The notes: generated by a model from the sequence alone, not told the origin. A DNA stretch of 64,000 nucleotides from Aureibaculum sp. 2308TA14-22 (GCF_040538665.1 NZ_JBEWXT010000001.1:2754501-2818500), one strand, 5' to 3'; counted from the stretch's first letter, positions 44,702 to 54,801 are shown. Program-made: numbers and translations.

Positions 44702-45384
44702 TGACGGTAGAAGATTATAAAAACGGACAAGTTCTATTAATCGACAAACCCTTAAAGTGGACTTCCTTTCAGGTTGTAAATAAAATACGTTGGGCTATAA
44801 AACAACAATTTAATTTAAAGAAAATAAAAGTTGGCCATGCTGGCACTTTAGATCCTCTAGCTACAGGACTACTAATTCTTTGCACAGGAAAGTTCACAAA
44901 AAAAATCAATGAATTTCAAGCCCAGGTAAAAGAATATACGGGCACATTTACCGTAGGTGCCACTACTCCATCCTATGATCTTGAAACTGGAATCGACCAT
45001 TATTTTAAAACGGACCATCTAACGGATGAGGTCATCTATAATACCACAAAACAATTTATAGGCGAAATAGAGCAAAAACCGCCTGTTTTTTCAGCCTTGA
45101 AAAAAGATGGCAAAAGACTTTACGAACTGGCCAGGGCTGGGGAATCCGTTGAGATAAAATCCAGAAAGGTAACGGTATCGGAATTTGAGATTACCAAAAT
45201 AGACCTGCCCAAAATCGAATTTAGGGTAGTTTGTAGTAAAGGTACGTACATCCGTTCACTAGCTTATGATTTTGGCAAAGCACTAAATTCGGGTGCACAT
45301 CTGTCCGCATTACGACGTACAAAAATCGGTGAATTTAATGTGGAAAATGCACAGCGTATCGATTCTTTTCTAGATACAATTTAA
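44701..45384 (+). CDS. truB: tRNA pseudouridine-55 synthase
   Basis: 227 residues from the ATG at 44701, which shares a base with the uppP stop; the frame is open upstream to 44650 but that part is the uppP coding sequence in another frame. The catalytic Asp is in GHAGTLDPLATGLL. It makes pseudouridine 55 in the T-loop of tRNAs. The last 15 bases overlap the convergent thioredoxin-like gene. Confidence 0.95.
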   Translation: MTVEDYKNGQVLLIDKPLKWTSFQVVNKIRWAIKQQFNLKKIKVGHAGTLDPLATGLLILCTGKFTKKINEFQAQVKEYTGTFTVGATTPSYDLETGIDHYFKTDHLTDEVIYNTTKQFIGEIEQKPPVFSALKKDGKRLYELARAGESVEIKSRKVTVSEFEITKIDLPKIEFRVVCSKGTYIRSLAYDFGKALNSGAHLSALRRTKIGEFNVENAQRIDSFLDTI

Positions 45385-45978
45385 TCCCAAAAGTTGCAAT
45401 AAATCACTTTCAATATTTTTCCCTTTATCGGTATTGTACCAAACTTGCAATCGTTCTTTAAAATCAGCATCTAAAACTCCAAACTTTTCTTTTTGCTCAG
45501 CTACCATTTTTGTAGCTTCACTTGGTCTCGGACCCCAAGAATTTACAACTTTATTAGTTTCGGTTTCCAATAGAATTAGTTTAGGAATTGACATACTTCC
45601 ATTGGTTAAAAACAGATTCATCAATGCTTCGTTTTCATCACGCAAAACAATTTTTAAATCAATTGTTGAAGAAGCTTCCGCAACTTTATTGATTATGGGC
45701 AATACCTGTGCCGCATCACCGCACCAGCCTTCGGAAATTACCAAAAACGTGTATTTTTTGATTAAATTTTGAGTACAAGAAATTGTTTTATCAGATAGGG
45801 TAAAGGTTTTATCCAGCCTTTTCATTCTGCTATTGTTTAACTTGCTGTAATGCAACAAATCATCAGATTGGTTCGGTCCTGTTGACTTTCCTTCTTTTAA
45901 AAGACCTGTAACTAAATTTCTATATTCTTGATACGAAATTGCTTTTTCTAAACTGTTTTTTATGATAGTATCCATCAA
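45370..45978 (-). CDS. Thioredoxin-like protein with WCGDA active site
   Basis: 202 residues with a thioredoxin fold in the second half; the usual WCxxC is replaced by EGWCGDAAQVLP, so only one active-site cysteine remains. The first 65 residues are helical and not assigned. Similar single-cysteine thioredoxin-family proteins are frequent in Bacteroidota and their reaction is unknown. The 3' end overlaps truB by 15 bases in tail-to-tail orientation. Start may be the first or second Met. Confidence 0.82.
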   Translation of the reverse strand: MMDTIIKNSLEKAISYQEYRNLVTGLLKEGKSTGPNQSDDLLHYSKLNNSRMKRLDKTFTLSDKTISCTQNLIKKYTFLVISEGWCGDAAQVLPIINKVAEASSTIDLKIVLRDENEALMNLFLTNGSMSIPKLILLETETNKVVNSWGPRPSEATKMVAEQKEKFGVLDADFKERLQVWYNTDKGKNIESDLLQLLGLNCI

Positions 45979-46052
45979 AATTATTATTTAAGATTACAAA
46001 TTTATGGATAACTTAGTCTCTAGAATGTTACAAATATTACAGTAAATAGTAT

Positions 46053-47006
46053 TTACTTTGATTCATTTAATAATTTTAAATTCCTTAACATCACTTCCGT
46101 CATCTTATCCAAATCAAAAGTATGCTTCCAGTTCCAATCTTTTTTAGCTTGGCTATCATCCATATTTTGTGGCCAGCTATCAGCAATTTGCTGTCTAAAA
46201 TCAGGTGTATAATTTATTTTAAAATCTGGGATATGCTTTTTAATAGATTCGGCAATCTCTTTTGGCGTAAAATTGGTAGCGGAAATATTATATGCTGCAA
46301 AATTTTCTGGTAAGTCAGCTGCCATCAAATTAACAGTAGCATCAATGGCATCATCCATATACATCATCGGTAACCTTGTGCTTTCCGACAAAAAACAATC
46401 ATATAAACCATCTTCTAAGGCTTTATGATAAATTTCCACTGCGTAATCAGTTGTACCACCGCCAGGAGGTGTTTTCCAACTAATAATACCGGGATAGCGT
46501 ACGCTCCTTACATCAATACCATATTTGGTTTTATAGTATTCGCACCAGCGTTCGCCAGCTAATTTACTGATTCCGTAAACTGTAGAAGGCTCTGTTATAG
46601 TTACCTGAGGAGTGTTTATATTTGGAGTTGTTTTACCAAATACAGCAATAGAACTAGGCCAAAAAACTTTTTTTAAATAGCCCTCTTGGGCGAGTTCCAA
46701 CACGTACAGCAAACTATTCATGTTTAAATCCCAAGCTCTATGTGGATACTTTTCTGCAGTTACCGACACCATAGCTGCCATCAAATAAACTTCGGAAACA
46801 TTGTGCTTTTTTATAATATTTAAGATAGCTCCTTTATAGGTGGCATCTAATATCTCAAAAACTCCGTTTTTCATCGATTCATCGGTATAGTCTTTAATAT
46901 CAGACGCCACAACGCGTTCATTCCCATAAATACTACGTAATTTAAGCACAAGTTCAGACCCAATTTGTCCGCAAGCACCTATAACCAGAATTGAAGATTT
47001 ATTCAT
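46053..47006 (-). CDS. L-threonine 3-dehydrogenase, SDR (epimerase-like) type
   Basis: A 317-residue extended short-chain dehydrogenase: NAD-binding GACGQIGSEL at the N-terminus, catalytic Tyr/Lys in YGISKLAGE, and the signature YPGIISWKTPPGGGTTDYA that marks the SDR-type threonine dehydrogenases known from Cytophaga and Flavobacterium. It oxidises threonine to 2-amino-3-ketobutyrate. Monocistronic. A generic NAD-dependent epimerase is the alternative but less likely. Confidence 0.88.
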   Translation of the reverse strand: MNKSSILVIGACGQIGSELVLKLRSIYGNERVVASDIKDYTDESMKNGVFEILDATYKGAILNIIKKHNVSEVYLMAAMVSVTAEKYPHRAWDLNMNSLLYVLELAQEGYLKKVFWPSSIAVFGKTTPNINTPQVTITEPSTVYGISKLAGERWCEYYKTKYGIDVRSVRYPGIISWKTPPGGGTTDYAVEIYHKALEDGLYDCFLSESTRLPMMYMDDAIDATVNLMAADLPENFAAYNISATNFTPKEIAESIKKHIPDFKINYTPDFRQQIADSWPQNMDDSQAKKDWNWKHTFDLDKMTEVMLRNLKLLNESK

Positions 47007-47081
47007 CTATTTTATTTTATAAGAGCTACAAATCTAATAAAATAATTAGCTTCAATTTACCTTAAAAGTTACTTATTTAGT

Positions 47082-47089
47082 TAACTTTG
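47082..47089 (+). promoter_or_regulatory. -7 element of the 189-residue lipoprotein gene
   Basis: TAACTTTG, an exact TAnnTTTG match, 26 bases before the ATG. Confidence 0.45.
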
Positions 47090-47115
47090 CTTAGAGCCAT
47101 TTTGGATTTAACAGT

Positions 47116-47685
47116 ATGAGTTATTTAAAAATTTTCTGCCTTTCAGTTTTTACTGTATTGTTTGTTTCTTGTCAAGACAATAAGAATAATACAATGGACA
47201 AAAATAATACACTGAAAGATTCAATTTTTGATACTGATAAAAAAATAATAAGAGCAATAGGTGAAACGCTAACACCAGATGCTAAAAAAAAGGTTGAAAA
47301 TTGGGAAGAATACCACCAATTAGATAATTTTTTAGATAATTTTTACAGTAGTTCACCTAACGAGGTATTAAATCTCTCAAAAGAATTATCTGTAACAACA
47401 AAACAGCTTAAAGATTCTTTAAAAATTGATAGGTTTAAACAACCAGATGTTAGCATTAGAATTAATGTACTTCATAATTATGCCTTACGTTTAGCTGATA
47501 TGTCAACCATACCAAGTATTAAAGTAGAAGAAGTACAGGAGGAAACTCAAAATGTTTTAGATGCATTTTCTGCCTTAAATTCTAAAATTAATAATTTGAC
47601 TAAACAAGAAAAGTTGGAAAAAGAATTGAAAAACTTTACTGCACCTATAGAAATTGAAAGTGACGAAAGGATTATATTTAATTGA
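47116..47685 (+). CDS. Lipoprotein of unknown function
   Basis: A 189-residue predicted lipoprotein (lipobox FVSCQD at about residue 19) with a mostly helical, Lys/Glu/Asn-rich body. I recognise no domain. The helices around 60-180 could form a small bundle. It stands before a T9SS cargo gene, with a 153-base gap and separate promoter, so a shared function is not implied. Confidence 0.75.
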   Translation: MSYLKIFCLSVFTVLFVSCQDNKNNTMDKNNTLKDSIFDTDKKIIRAIGETLTPDAKKKVENWEEYHQLDNFLDNFYSSSPNEVLNLSKELSVTTKQLKDSLKIDRFKQPDVSIRINVLHNYALRLADMSTIPSIKVEEVQEETQNVLDAFSALNSKINNLTKQEKLEKELKNFTAPIEIESDERIIFN

Positions 47686-47801
47686 CGTCTAAATAAGAAT
47701 TAAAATAGAGTAGATAAAATTCTAACCTTAAAAAACAAGAATTTCGAGGTTTTATAGGTATCACACACACAAACATTTTTAATAAAACGGAATAATTTCA
47801 C

Positions 47802-47809
47802 TAAATTTG
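47802..47809 (+). promoter_or_regulatory. -7 element of the BNR/sortilin-like gene
   Basis: TAAATTTG, an exact TAnnTTTG match, 29 bases before the ATG at 47839. Confidence 0.45.
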
Positions 47810-47838
47810 GTGAATTCAATTAATTCAAATTATCATAT

Positions 47839-50800
47839 ATGTATAAAAAATTACTTCTCATTATATTTTTATTGTTCTCTTTTAACCCTGCTTTTTCGCA
47901 AGAATTACCTCTGGATGTAAATAATGCTAACAGCAATCTTAAAAAGAAAAGTACTAACAATACTTTTGAAAATACTGTTAATCAGTATGAAAATTATTTC
48001 TCAACAAAAGACATTGCAAAAAAAGGTAGTGGTTATAAGCCTTTTAAAAGATGGGAATACCATTGGAATCGATATCTTCAAGAAGACGGAACTATTGCTC
48101 CAGCAAAACATTTATGGAATGCTTGGGAGCAAAAGCAGAAAATGTCGAAGTCGACAAAAGCTGCAAGCAATTGGACAGCAGTTGGTCCAATTTCTCAATC
48201 TAGCAAAAGTGGTCTTGGTAGAATAAATACTGTTTTTGTAGATCCTAACAATGCTAACACTATTTATGTTGGTGCTCCAGCAGGTGGTTTATGGCGATCT
48301 ACCGATGCTGGGGTAAATTGGACACCCTTAACTGATGACCTACCTCAAATAGGCGTTTCAGGAATTGCCGTTGATCCTAATAACTCAAATGTAATTTATA
48401 TCTCAACTGGGGACGATGATGCTGGTGATTCTTACTCTGTTGGTGTTTTAAAATCGACAAATGGAGGAACTACATGGAATCAAACTGGATCATTAGGTGG
48501 TATAAATGGGGATAATGGTTATAGTACAAGTAACGAAATTTTAATAGATCCCTCTAATTCAAGTATAGTTTGGGTAGCGACTGGTAATGGATTGTTTAAG
48601 TCTACGGATGCGGGTGCAACTTGGAGTAATACAATCCCTGGAATTCATATCAGAGATTTTAAATTAAAGTCCGGAACACCTAATACCATATATGCAGTAT
48701 CAAGTAGTACATTCTACAGATCCACAAATGGAGGTACTACCTTCACTTCTTCATCCTCTGGTTTACCAAATGCCAATTCTACAGGAAGATTAAGAGTTGA
48801 AGTTACCTCAGCAACTGGAGCGACTGATAATGTTTATATTTTGGCAACTGACAGGAGCTGGGCATTTGTAGGGGTATATAAATCTGTTAATAATGGTTTA
48901 AATTTTACAAAAACTGCCGAAAATGATGATATTTTCGGGAGTACTCAGGCATGGTTCGATTTGGCTTTTGTAGTATCTCCGATAAATGCAGATGTTATGT
49001 TTGTTGGTGTGCTAGATATTTGGAAATCTATTAACGATGGTAATAATTTTGTTAAAATTAACTCTTGGTTTCAACAAACTCCTTCTTATACGCATGCAGA
49101 TATTCATTTTTTAAGATATTATAACGGTGACTTATATGCTGGTACTGATGGAGGTGTTTATAAATCGACCAATGATGGTAGTACGTTTACTGATCTTACT
49201 GAAAATTTAGCGATTAGTCAATTTTATAAGCTTTCTGTTGCCAAACAGACTTCAACCAAAATGTCTGGAGGATTACAGGACAATGGAGGGTTTTCTTTAA
49301 TTAATAACAACTGGCACAATTATCATGGTGGTGACGGTATGGACTCTGCAGCTGACCCAAATAATGAAAATACTTTTTACGGCTTTACACAATATGGTAG
49401 TAATTTAACCAAAACTACTGACGGCGGTTTAAGCGGTACCACTATTGCAAGTGCTCCATCTGCAGAAACAGGTCCTAATGATAGTGGCGGAAATTGGGTT
49501 ACTCCATTGGTAATTAATAAGGCTGGAGAAATTTATGCTGGGTATAAACAACTTTATCAATTGATTAACAACGGTTGGGTTCAAATTTCCAATCACAATT
49601 TTGGATCTAATTTAGACGCAATAGAAATAGATCCGAGCAACAATAATAATATAATAGTTTCTAGAGGTAGAACAATTTACATAAGTAATGACAAGGGTAA
49701 AACTTTTACTACTCGTAATTCTCCACAAACTGGAATTTCAGGCACGCATGTTAGCTCTATAGAATTTCATCATTCTAATAGTAATATTGTTTGGTTAACT
49801 ACTACCGGAGTTAGTAATATTGCAGGACCTAGTAGTGGGCATACTGGTGGTGGAGTATATAAATCTACTGACGGTGGTTTAACCTTTACTGATATTTCTG
49901 CTGGGCTACCCAACGAATCTAAATTTGTAGTTAGGCACCATCCGTTTACCACAAATAATTCTATTTATGTGGGAACGGCTTTAGGAGTTTATCATTTAAA
50001 CGATGACTTAACATCATGGGAAGTTTTTTCTACTAACTTACCAAATGTAGCTGTGCCAGATATTGAAATTAACCCCTATGATGCGAAAATTACGGCTGCA
50101 ACATATGGTAGAAGTGTGTGGCAATCTAGCATACCGTCTATTTCGCTACCCGCTAAAGAAGTGGAATTAACAAAAATAAGTTCACCAAACAATAGTGTAA
50201 CTTGTGGTCAGGTTACTCCTAAATTATTGGTTACCAATAATGGACAAAATACCTTGACTTCTTTTACTGTCAATTATGCTATTGATGGTGGGGCTAACCA
50301 AACATTTAACTGGACCGGAAGCATTGCTTCAAATGCAAATACTACAATAGAATTGCCAACCATTGCAGCAGCAAGCGAAGGATCACATACATTACAAACG
50401 GATATTGTTTTAGCTGATGATTTTAATACTTTTAACAATTCAGCTACTACATCGTTTACAACTAACAAATCTCAAGAAGGACAAGTAATTAATAGTTTTG
50501 ATGATGTAAACACTGATAAATGGATTGTTTCAGATAATAATTTATGGCAAATTGGCACACCAACCACAACACTGCTAAATAATAAAGTAGCATCAGGTTA
50601 TGTAACAAATCCTTCAGGAAATTACCCTGATCAGACCACTAGTTATTTAACATCTCCTTGTTATGATTTATCGCGTTTGGAAAACCCTGTTTTAAAATTT
50701 AAAATGGTTTTTGACCTTGAAGAAAACTGGGATATTGTTTATTTAGAATATTCTACAGACCAAGGTGCTAATTGGCAAGTTTTAGGTACTGCCAACGATC

Positions 50801-51300
50801 CCAATTGGTATAACAGTAACAGAACCAATGCTTCTTCAGGAGCTGCTGACGATTGCCAAAATTGTCCTGGTGCCCAATGGACTGGCACCGATACAACCTT
50901 GAAAGAATACAGTTACAACCTGTCTCCTTTAAATGGTGAAACGAATGTTATCTTTAGGTTTTCATTTATTTCTGACCCATTCACAAATAATGAAGGTGTT
51001 GTAGTTGATGACTTTCAAATTGATGCAACGGCTATTTTAGCAGTTGATGATTTTGAAGAAGGAGAATTTTTAATTTACCCTAATCCTTCTACATCAATTT
51101 TTAATATAAAAAGAAGAAATACCGCTGGCCAGAACATGAATATAAATGTTTTTGATGTTACCGGAAAGTTAATAAAAAAACATACAAATATTACCGAAGG
51201 AAACTATCAACTACAGATGAACGGGGTAGCCAAAGGTGTCTATTTTATAAAAATTAATATTGACAATAAAAACTTAGTAAAAAAATTAATATTGAATTAA
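47839..51300 (+). CDS. Secreted BNR/VPS10-like propeller protein with T9SS sorting domain
   Basis: 1153 residues: signal peptide (1-20), then about 700 residues with roughly ten Asp-box (BNR) motifs such as STDAGVNW, STNGGTTW, STDAGATW and STDGGLTF, forming sortilin-like or sialidase-like propellers. Next is a CARDB-like region near 780-870, a jelly-roll-like module (TDKWIVSDNNLWQIG; SPCYDL), and a C-terminal T9SS type A sorting domain (YPNPSTSIFNI ... KGVYFIKI ... KKLILN). Exported by the type IX system and probably surface-bound. The catalytic residues of true sialidases are not evident, so it may be adhesive or binding. Confidence 0.9.
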   Translation: MYKKLLLIIFLLFSFNPAFSQELPLDVNNANSNLKKKSTNNTFENTVNQYENYFSTKDIAKKGSGYKPFKRWEYHWNRYLQEDGTIAPAKHLWNAWEQKQKMSKSTKAASNWTAVGPISQSSKSGLGRINTVFVDPNNANTIYVGAPAGGLWRSTDAGVNWTPLTDDLPQIGVSGIAVDPNNSNVIYISTGDDDAGDSYSVGVLKSTNGGTTWNQTGSLGGINGDNGYSTSNEILIDPSNSSIVWVATGNGLFKSTDAGATWSNTIPGIHIRDFKLKSGTPNTIYAVSSSTFYRSTNGGTTFTSSSSGLPNANSTGRLRVEVTSATGATDNVYILATDRSWAFVGVYKSVNNGLNFTKTAENDDIFGSTQAWFDLAFVVSPINADVMFVGVLDIWKSINDGNNFVKINSWFQQTPSYTHADIHFLRYYNGDLYAGTDGGVYKSTNDGSTFTDLTENLAISQFYKLSVAKQTSTKMSGGLQDNGGFSLINNNWHNYHGGDGMDSAADPNNENTFYGFTQYGSNLTKTTDGGLSGTTIASAPSAETGPNDSGGNWVTPLVINKAGEIYAGYKQLYQLINNGWVQISNHNFGSNLDAIEIDPSNNNNIIVSRGRTIYISNDKGKTFTTRNSPQTGISGTHVSSIEFHHSNSNIVWLTTTGVSNIAGPSSGHTGGGVYKSTDGGLTFTDISAGLPNESKFVVRHHPFTTNNSIYVGTALGVYHLNDDLTSWEVFSTNLPNVAVPDIEINPYDAKITAATYGRSVWQSSIPSISLPAKEVELTKISSPNNSVTCGQVTPKLLVTNNGQNTLTSFTVNYAIDGGANQTFNWTGSIASNANTTIELPTIAAASEGSHTLQTDIVLADDFNTFNNSATTSFTTNKSQEGQVINSFDDVNTDKWIVSDNNLWQIGTPTTTLLNNKVASGYVTNPSGNYPDQTTSYLTSPCYDLSRLENPVLKFKMVFDLEENWDIVYLEYSTDQGANWQVLGTANDPNWYNSNRTNASSGAADDCQNCPGAQWTGTDTTLKEYSYNLSPLNGETNVIFRFSFISDPFTNNEGVVVDDFQIDATAILAVDDFEEGEFLIYPNPSTSIFNIKRRNTAGQNMNINVFDVTGKLIKKHTNITEGNYQLQMNGVAKGVYFIKINIDNKNLVKKLILN

Positions 51301-51355
51301 TTATTAGCACTAAATAATTTATAAATTCTACCCCTATATTATAAAATACTTATAA

Positions 51356-51363
51356 TATCTTTG
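51356..51363 (+). promoter_or_regulatory. -7 element of the DUF6646-like gene
   Basis: TATCTTTG, an exact TAnnTTTG match, 25 bases before the ATG at 51389. Confidence 0.45.
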
Positions 51364-51388
51364 CCTAGAATTTAGATTTAGCAGATTA

Positions 51389-51883
51389 ATGAAAAATATA
51401 TTTTTAGTAGTAACATTATTTAGTGTATTTTATGTTAATTCACAGGCATTTTATGGAAAAGATGACAGCAAGTTTCAAGTAGGTGTAAACTTACAGCATA
51501 ATGCAACTTCTATAAATGTTGCTTACGATTACGGACTAGGTGAAAATTTTTCCGTTGGAGTTGTTTCTTCTTATGCCTTAGGTGTTCCAAAAATATTAGA
51601 TGCAAAATTTGATGATCGTTTTGATTTAAAAGCTCGATTTAATGCAAATATTGGAAGCGTTTTAAATATTGATGAAAATTTTGATTTTTATCCGGGTTTA
51701 AATTTCAGTTTCAAGAATTTTGGTGCACATGCTGGAGCCCGATATTTTTTTAGTGATGGATTCGGCATTTTCTCCGAAGTAAACTTCCCTATATCAAAAT
51801 ACAGTTCAGATGAACTAACTGATGCACAGAAATTACATAATCAATTTACATTTGGTATTGGTACCGTATTCAATTTGAACTAA
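51389..51883 (+). CDS. Small outer-membrane beta-barrel-like protein (DUF6646-like)
   Basis: A 164-residue protein with a signal peptide (1-19) and alternating hydrophobic strands throughout, ending FGIGTVFNLN, as in 8-stranded outer-membrane barrels. It resembles DUF6646 proteins of Flavobacteriaceae, which have no known function. It follows the T9SS cargo gene by 88 bases with its own promoter and converges with recX only 2 bases apart. Confidence 0.78.
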   Translation: MKNIFLVVTLFSVFYVNSQAFYGKDDSKFQVGVNLQHNATSINVAYDYGLGENFSVGVVSSYALGVPKILDAKFDDRFDLKARFNANIGSVLNIDENFDFYPGLNFSFKNFGAHAGARYFFSDGFGIFSEVNFPISKYSSDELTDAQKLHNQFTFGIGTVFNLN

Positions 51884-51885
51884 GT

Positions 51886-52359
51886 TTAAGAAGTCAATTC
51901 TGTTATTTTAGCATACACCAAATTAGATTCCCAACCTCTGTACAATAAATAATCTGCTAATTTTTTTCTTTTTTTCTGAATATTTTTCTCTGTTATTTGA
52001 GTGAATTTTTTTTCTGCCAATTGAGTAAATGTATTAATATATTCCGTTTTATCAATCTCGCTTAAAGCTTTATTTATGTTATAATCTGTGATTTTTCTAT
52101 ATCTCAATTCTCTGGCTATTCTTATTTTTCCCCATTTTTTTATAATAAATTTCCCTCTAGCAAAAGCTTTTGAAAAACGCTCTTCATTTAAAAAATCGAG
52201 TTCCAATAAATGTAAAATTAAAGTCTCCCTTTCTTTAGGTGATAAATTCATTTCATAGGTTTTCCTCTCAACCTCAACATGACAACGCTCTTGGTAAGCA
52301 CAATAATTCTCTAGCCGTCTTTTTGCCTCTTCAAATGAATAAAATTTCTTGTTATACAT
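51886..52359 (-). CDS. recX: Regulatory protein RecX
   Basis: A 157-residue RecX with repeated three-helix units: YCAYQERCHVEVERK near the N-terminus, ELDFLNEERFSKAFARGKF, and KKWGKIRIARELRYRKI in the middle. RecX binds RecA filaments and limits recombination. recA is not in the window. It converges with the DUF6646-like gene. Confidence 0.9.
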   Translation of the reverse strand: MYNKKFYSFEEAKRRLENYCAYQERCHVEVERKTYEMNLSPKERETLILHLLELDFLNEERFSKAFARGKFIIKKWGKIRIARELRYRKITDYNINKALSEIDKTEYINTFTQLAEKKFTQITEKNIQKKRKKLADYLLYRGWESNLVYAKITELTS

Positions 52360-52380
52360 AATAGATTGTAAATCAATAAA

Positions 52381-52403
52381 TACTACGTAGGAAAATACTA
52401 CGT
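52381..52403. repeat. Two TACTACGT repeats between recX and the T9SS protein gene
   Basis: TACTACGT occurs at 52381-52388 and 52396-52403, 15 bases apart, in the divergent intergenic region; could be a regulator site. Confidence 0.4.
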
Positions 52404-52489
52404 TAGGTTGTTATAGTAATGTGGAAATTATAAATAACTAGATTTTTCAGGACTTAATTCCATAGGTAAGCAATATAATATATTTTATC

Positions 52490-54745
52490 ATGAAATATAA
52501 AATAATATTATCATTAAGCATACTATTGCTTAGTGTTAGTGGATATACTCAAATACTACAAGAAGGTTTTGAAAACCCCTTAACAGGGTGGACACAGTAC
52601 CAAATTAATGGAAGTGTTCCTTTTAGCAGAACTACTGCACAGGCTAATACAGGTAACTATTCAGAATTTACCTATACGCCAAATGCAGTTGGTTTTTTTG
52701 GAACAGCTAATAATCAAGTTTGGTTAATTTCTCCAAATTTAGACTTATCATCTGCGGATGATATCGAACTTTCATACTTTGAAAGAAATAGAACCCATCC
52801 AAGTTCAGTACCTACTAATCCAACACAACAAGTATTATATTCAACCAATTATAGTGGTTCTGGAAATCCTAATTCTGCAACTTGGACAGTCATAAACTCA
52901 ACAAATGCAACTAACAATTGGACAAAGAAGACTATTCTGGGTCTAATTCCAGCAAGTACAAATGTTTATATTGCCTTTAGATACGTTGGCAGTAGTTTTA
53001 ACTTTTTTGTTCCATTTACAGATAGAGAATGGTATATTGATGATATTGAAATTTTAGAATTACCTTGTTCTTATACTACCACATGGAATGGTTCTTCATG
53101 GAATAATGGAGCACCGAATGCAAATACATCAGCAATTATAAATGGTAATTACAATACAAATACTCATGGCAGTTTTGAGTCATGTAGTTTGACTGTTAAT
53201 TCAGGAAGAACCGTTAATATTAGACCCAATACCCATATTATTGTAAATAATGATTTAACAATAAATGGAACCATGCAAGTTAGAAATAGAGGCTCTTTAT
53301 TAATGAGAGATGATGATGCTGAAATATCGGTAAACGGTACATTTAGAGTTCATAAAAGAACAACTACCTTAAACGATAGTGATGATTACACCTATTGGTC
53401 ATCACCAGTAGAGAATATTAACATATCATCAGTTTTTACACCAAGTAGTTATCAGCAAACACGGTTGTACTATTGGGATCAATCAAAAGCGAATGTAATT
53501 CCTGGCGGAGGAAGTGAAACATTAGGTGAATGGATTCCAGCGGCTGGACAAACCATGGAAGAAGGTAGAGGTTATATTTCACAAGGGCCAACATCAGGTA
53601 CTTATCCATTACAAGCTAATGTTCGTTTTACTGGCAAACCTAATAATGGCGAGATTGAACTTACCGGTAATGCCGCAGTATATAATCCTGGAAATCCTAA
53701 TGACGATTTGAATTTAGTAGGTAATCCGTATCCTTCGGCTATAGATGCTGATGAGTTTATAACTCAAAATAATACTGACATAAGCGGTACAATTTGGTTT
53801 TGGACACATAATACGGCCAACAATCAAAATACTACGGGTGAACAATATACGGCCAATGATTATGCTTCTTATAACTTGTCAGGAGGTACAAAAGCCACAT
53901 CAGGGGGTATTACACCTAATCAATATGTAGCATCTGGGCAAGGGTTTATGGTAGAAACACTTTCAACTGTTAGTTCAATTAAATTTAACAATTCCATGCG
54001 AATTGAAAATAACAACAATCAGTTTTTTAGAGGTACCGATGTTAAAAACCCTAACGTTTCAGAAAAAGATAGAATATGGTTAAACGTAGAAAGTAGTAAT
54101 GGCGGAGCATTTAGTCAAATTTTAGTTGGCTTTTTTGAAAATGCAACTGATGGAATTGACCAAGGCTATGACGGAACGAAAATTTCTGAAGGATGGGTTA
54201 ATTTATATTCAAAAATTGATTCACTAAAATATGCTATTCAAGGGTTGAGTAGCTTTAACTCAGATAAGAAAGTAGCATTAGGCTTTCAAACTTATATTGA
54301 AGACCCTGCAATGTTGTACAGTATTAGCATCGAAAAATTTGAAGGTGCTTTAAAGAATAGCGACGTGTTTTTAGTGGATAATGTTTTAAATATTACACAC
54401 GATTTAAAACAAGGTAATTACAACTTTACAGTGAAGGAAGCTGGTAATTATCCTAACCGGTTTTCGTTGCAATTTACTCATGCCACTTTAAGCTCAGAAG
54501 ATATAAAAACCAATAACGAGTTTTTAGTTATTAATAGGGATAACACTATTAATGTAAAAGCTAATAATACTATTAATTTTGTAAAAGTGTATGATATAAC
54601 TGGTAGGTTATTAATTGACAAAAATGTCAATAATAGTGAGGTAAATATAAATACACAATCATTAACACAAGGTTCAGTTTTAATAGTAAATGCTTTTTTT
54701 GAAGATAATAGCTCATTATCTAAAAAAATAATTTTAGCAAGATAA
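52490..54745 (+). CDS. Secreted protein with choice-of-anchor J-like domain and T9SS sorting domain
   Basis: 751 residues: signal peptide (1-20), an N-terminal jelly-roll domain (about 22-195, ILQEGFENPLTGWTQ, characteristic of choice-of-anchor J modules), a middle region with parallel beta-like repeats (TVNSGRTVNIRPNTHIIVNN) and a C-terminal T9SS type A domain (VKVYDITGRLL ... KKIILAR). Probably a cell-surface or secreted protein exported by the type IX system. No enzyme motif is seen. A strong terminator follows. Confidence 0.86.
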   Translation: MKYKIILSLSILLLSVSGYTQILQEGFENPLTGWTQYQINGSVPFSRTTAQANTGNYSEFTYTPNAVGFFGTANNQVWLISPNLDLSSADDIELSYFERNRTHPSSVPTNPTQQVLYSTNYSGSGNPNSATWTVINSTNATNNWTKKTILGLIPASTNVYIAFRYVGSSFNFFVPFTDREWYIDDIEILELPCSYTTTWNGSSWNNGAPNANTSAIINGNYNTNTHGSFESCSLTVNSGRTVNIRPNTHIIVNNDLTINGTMQVRNRGSLLMRDDDAEISVNGTFRVHKRTTTLNDSDDYTYWSSPVENINISSVFTPSSYQQTRLYYWDQSKANVIPGGGSETLGEWIPAAGQTMEEGRGYISQGPTSGTYPLQANVRFTGKPNNGEIELTGNAAVYNPGNPNDDLNLVGNPYPSAIDADEFITQNNTDISGTIWFWTHNTANNQNTTGEQYTANDYASYNLSGGTKATSGGITPNQYVASGQGFMVETLSTVSSIKFNNSMRIENNNNQFFRGTDVKNPNVSEKDRIWLNVESSNGGAFSQILVGFFENATDGIDQGYDGTKISEGWVNLYSKIDSLKYAIQGLSSFNSDKKVALGFQTYIEDPAMLYSISIEKFEGALKNSDVFLVDNVLNITHDLKQGNYNFTVKEAGNYPNRFSLQFTHATLSSEDIKTNNEFLVINRDNTINVKANNTINFVKVYDITGRLLIDKNVNNSEVNINTQSLTQGSVLIVNAFFEDNSSLSKKIILAR

Positions 54746-54753
54746 AAACAAAA

Positions 54754-54786
54754 AAAAACCTACAAATTAAATTTGCAGGTTTTTTA
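54754..54786. terminator. Bidirectional terminator
   Basis: AAAACCTACAAAT pairs with ATTTGCAGGTTTT (one mismatch), with A and T runs on the two sides, between the convergent T9SS protein and RNase G genes. Confidence 0.85.
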
Positions 54787-54801
54787 TGATATAATACTAC
54801 C

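Noticed and set aside
46041-46057. AGTAAATA/TATTTACT palindrome at the end of the threonine dehydrogenase gene
   Set aside because: A short A/T-only palindrome without a T-run; likely chance in AT-rich DNA.
47690-47760. Weak hairpin (AACCT with AGGTT) after the 189-residue lipoprotein gene
   Set aside because: Five-base arms, a long loop and only a short T-run; not convincing as a terminator.
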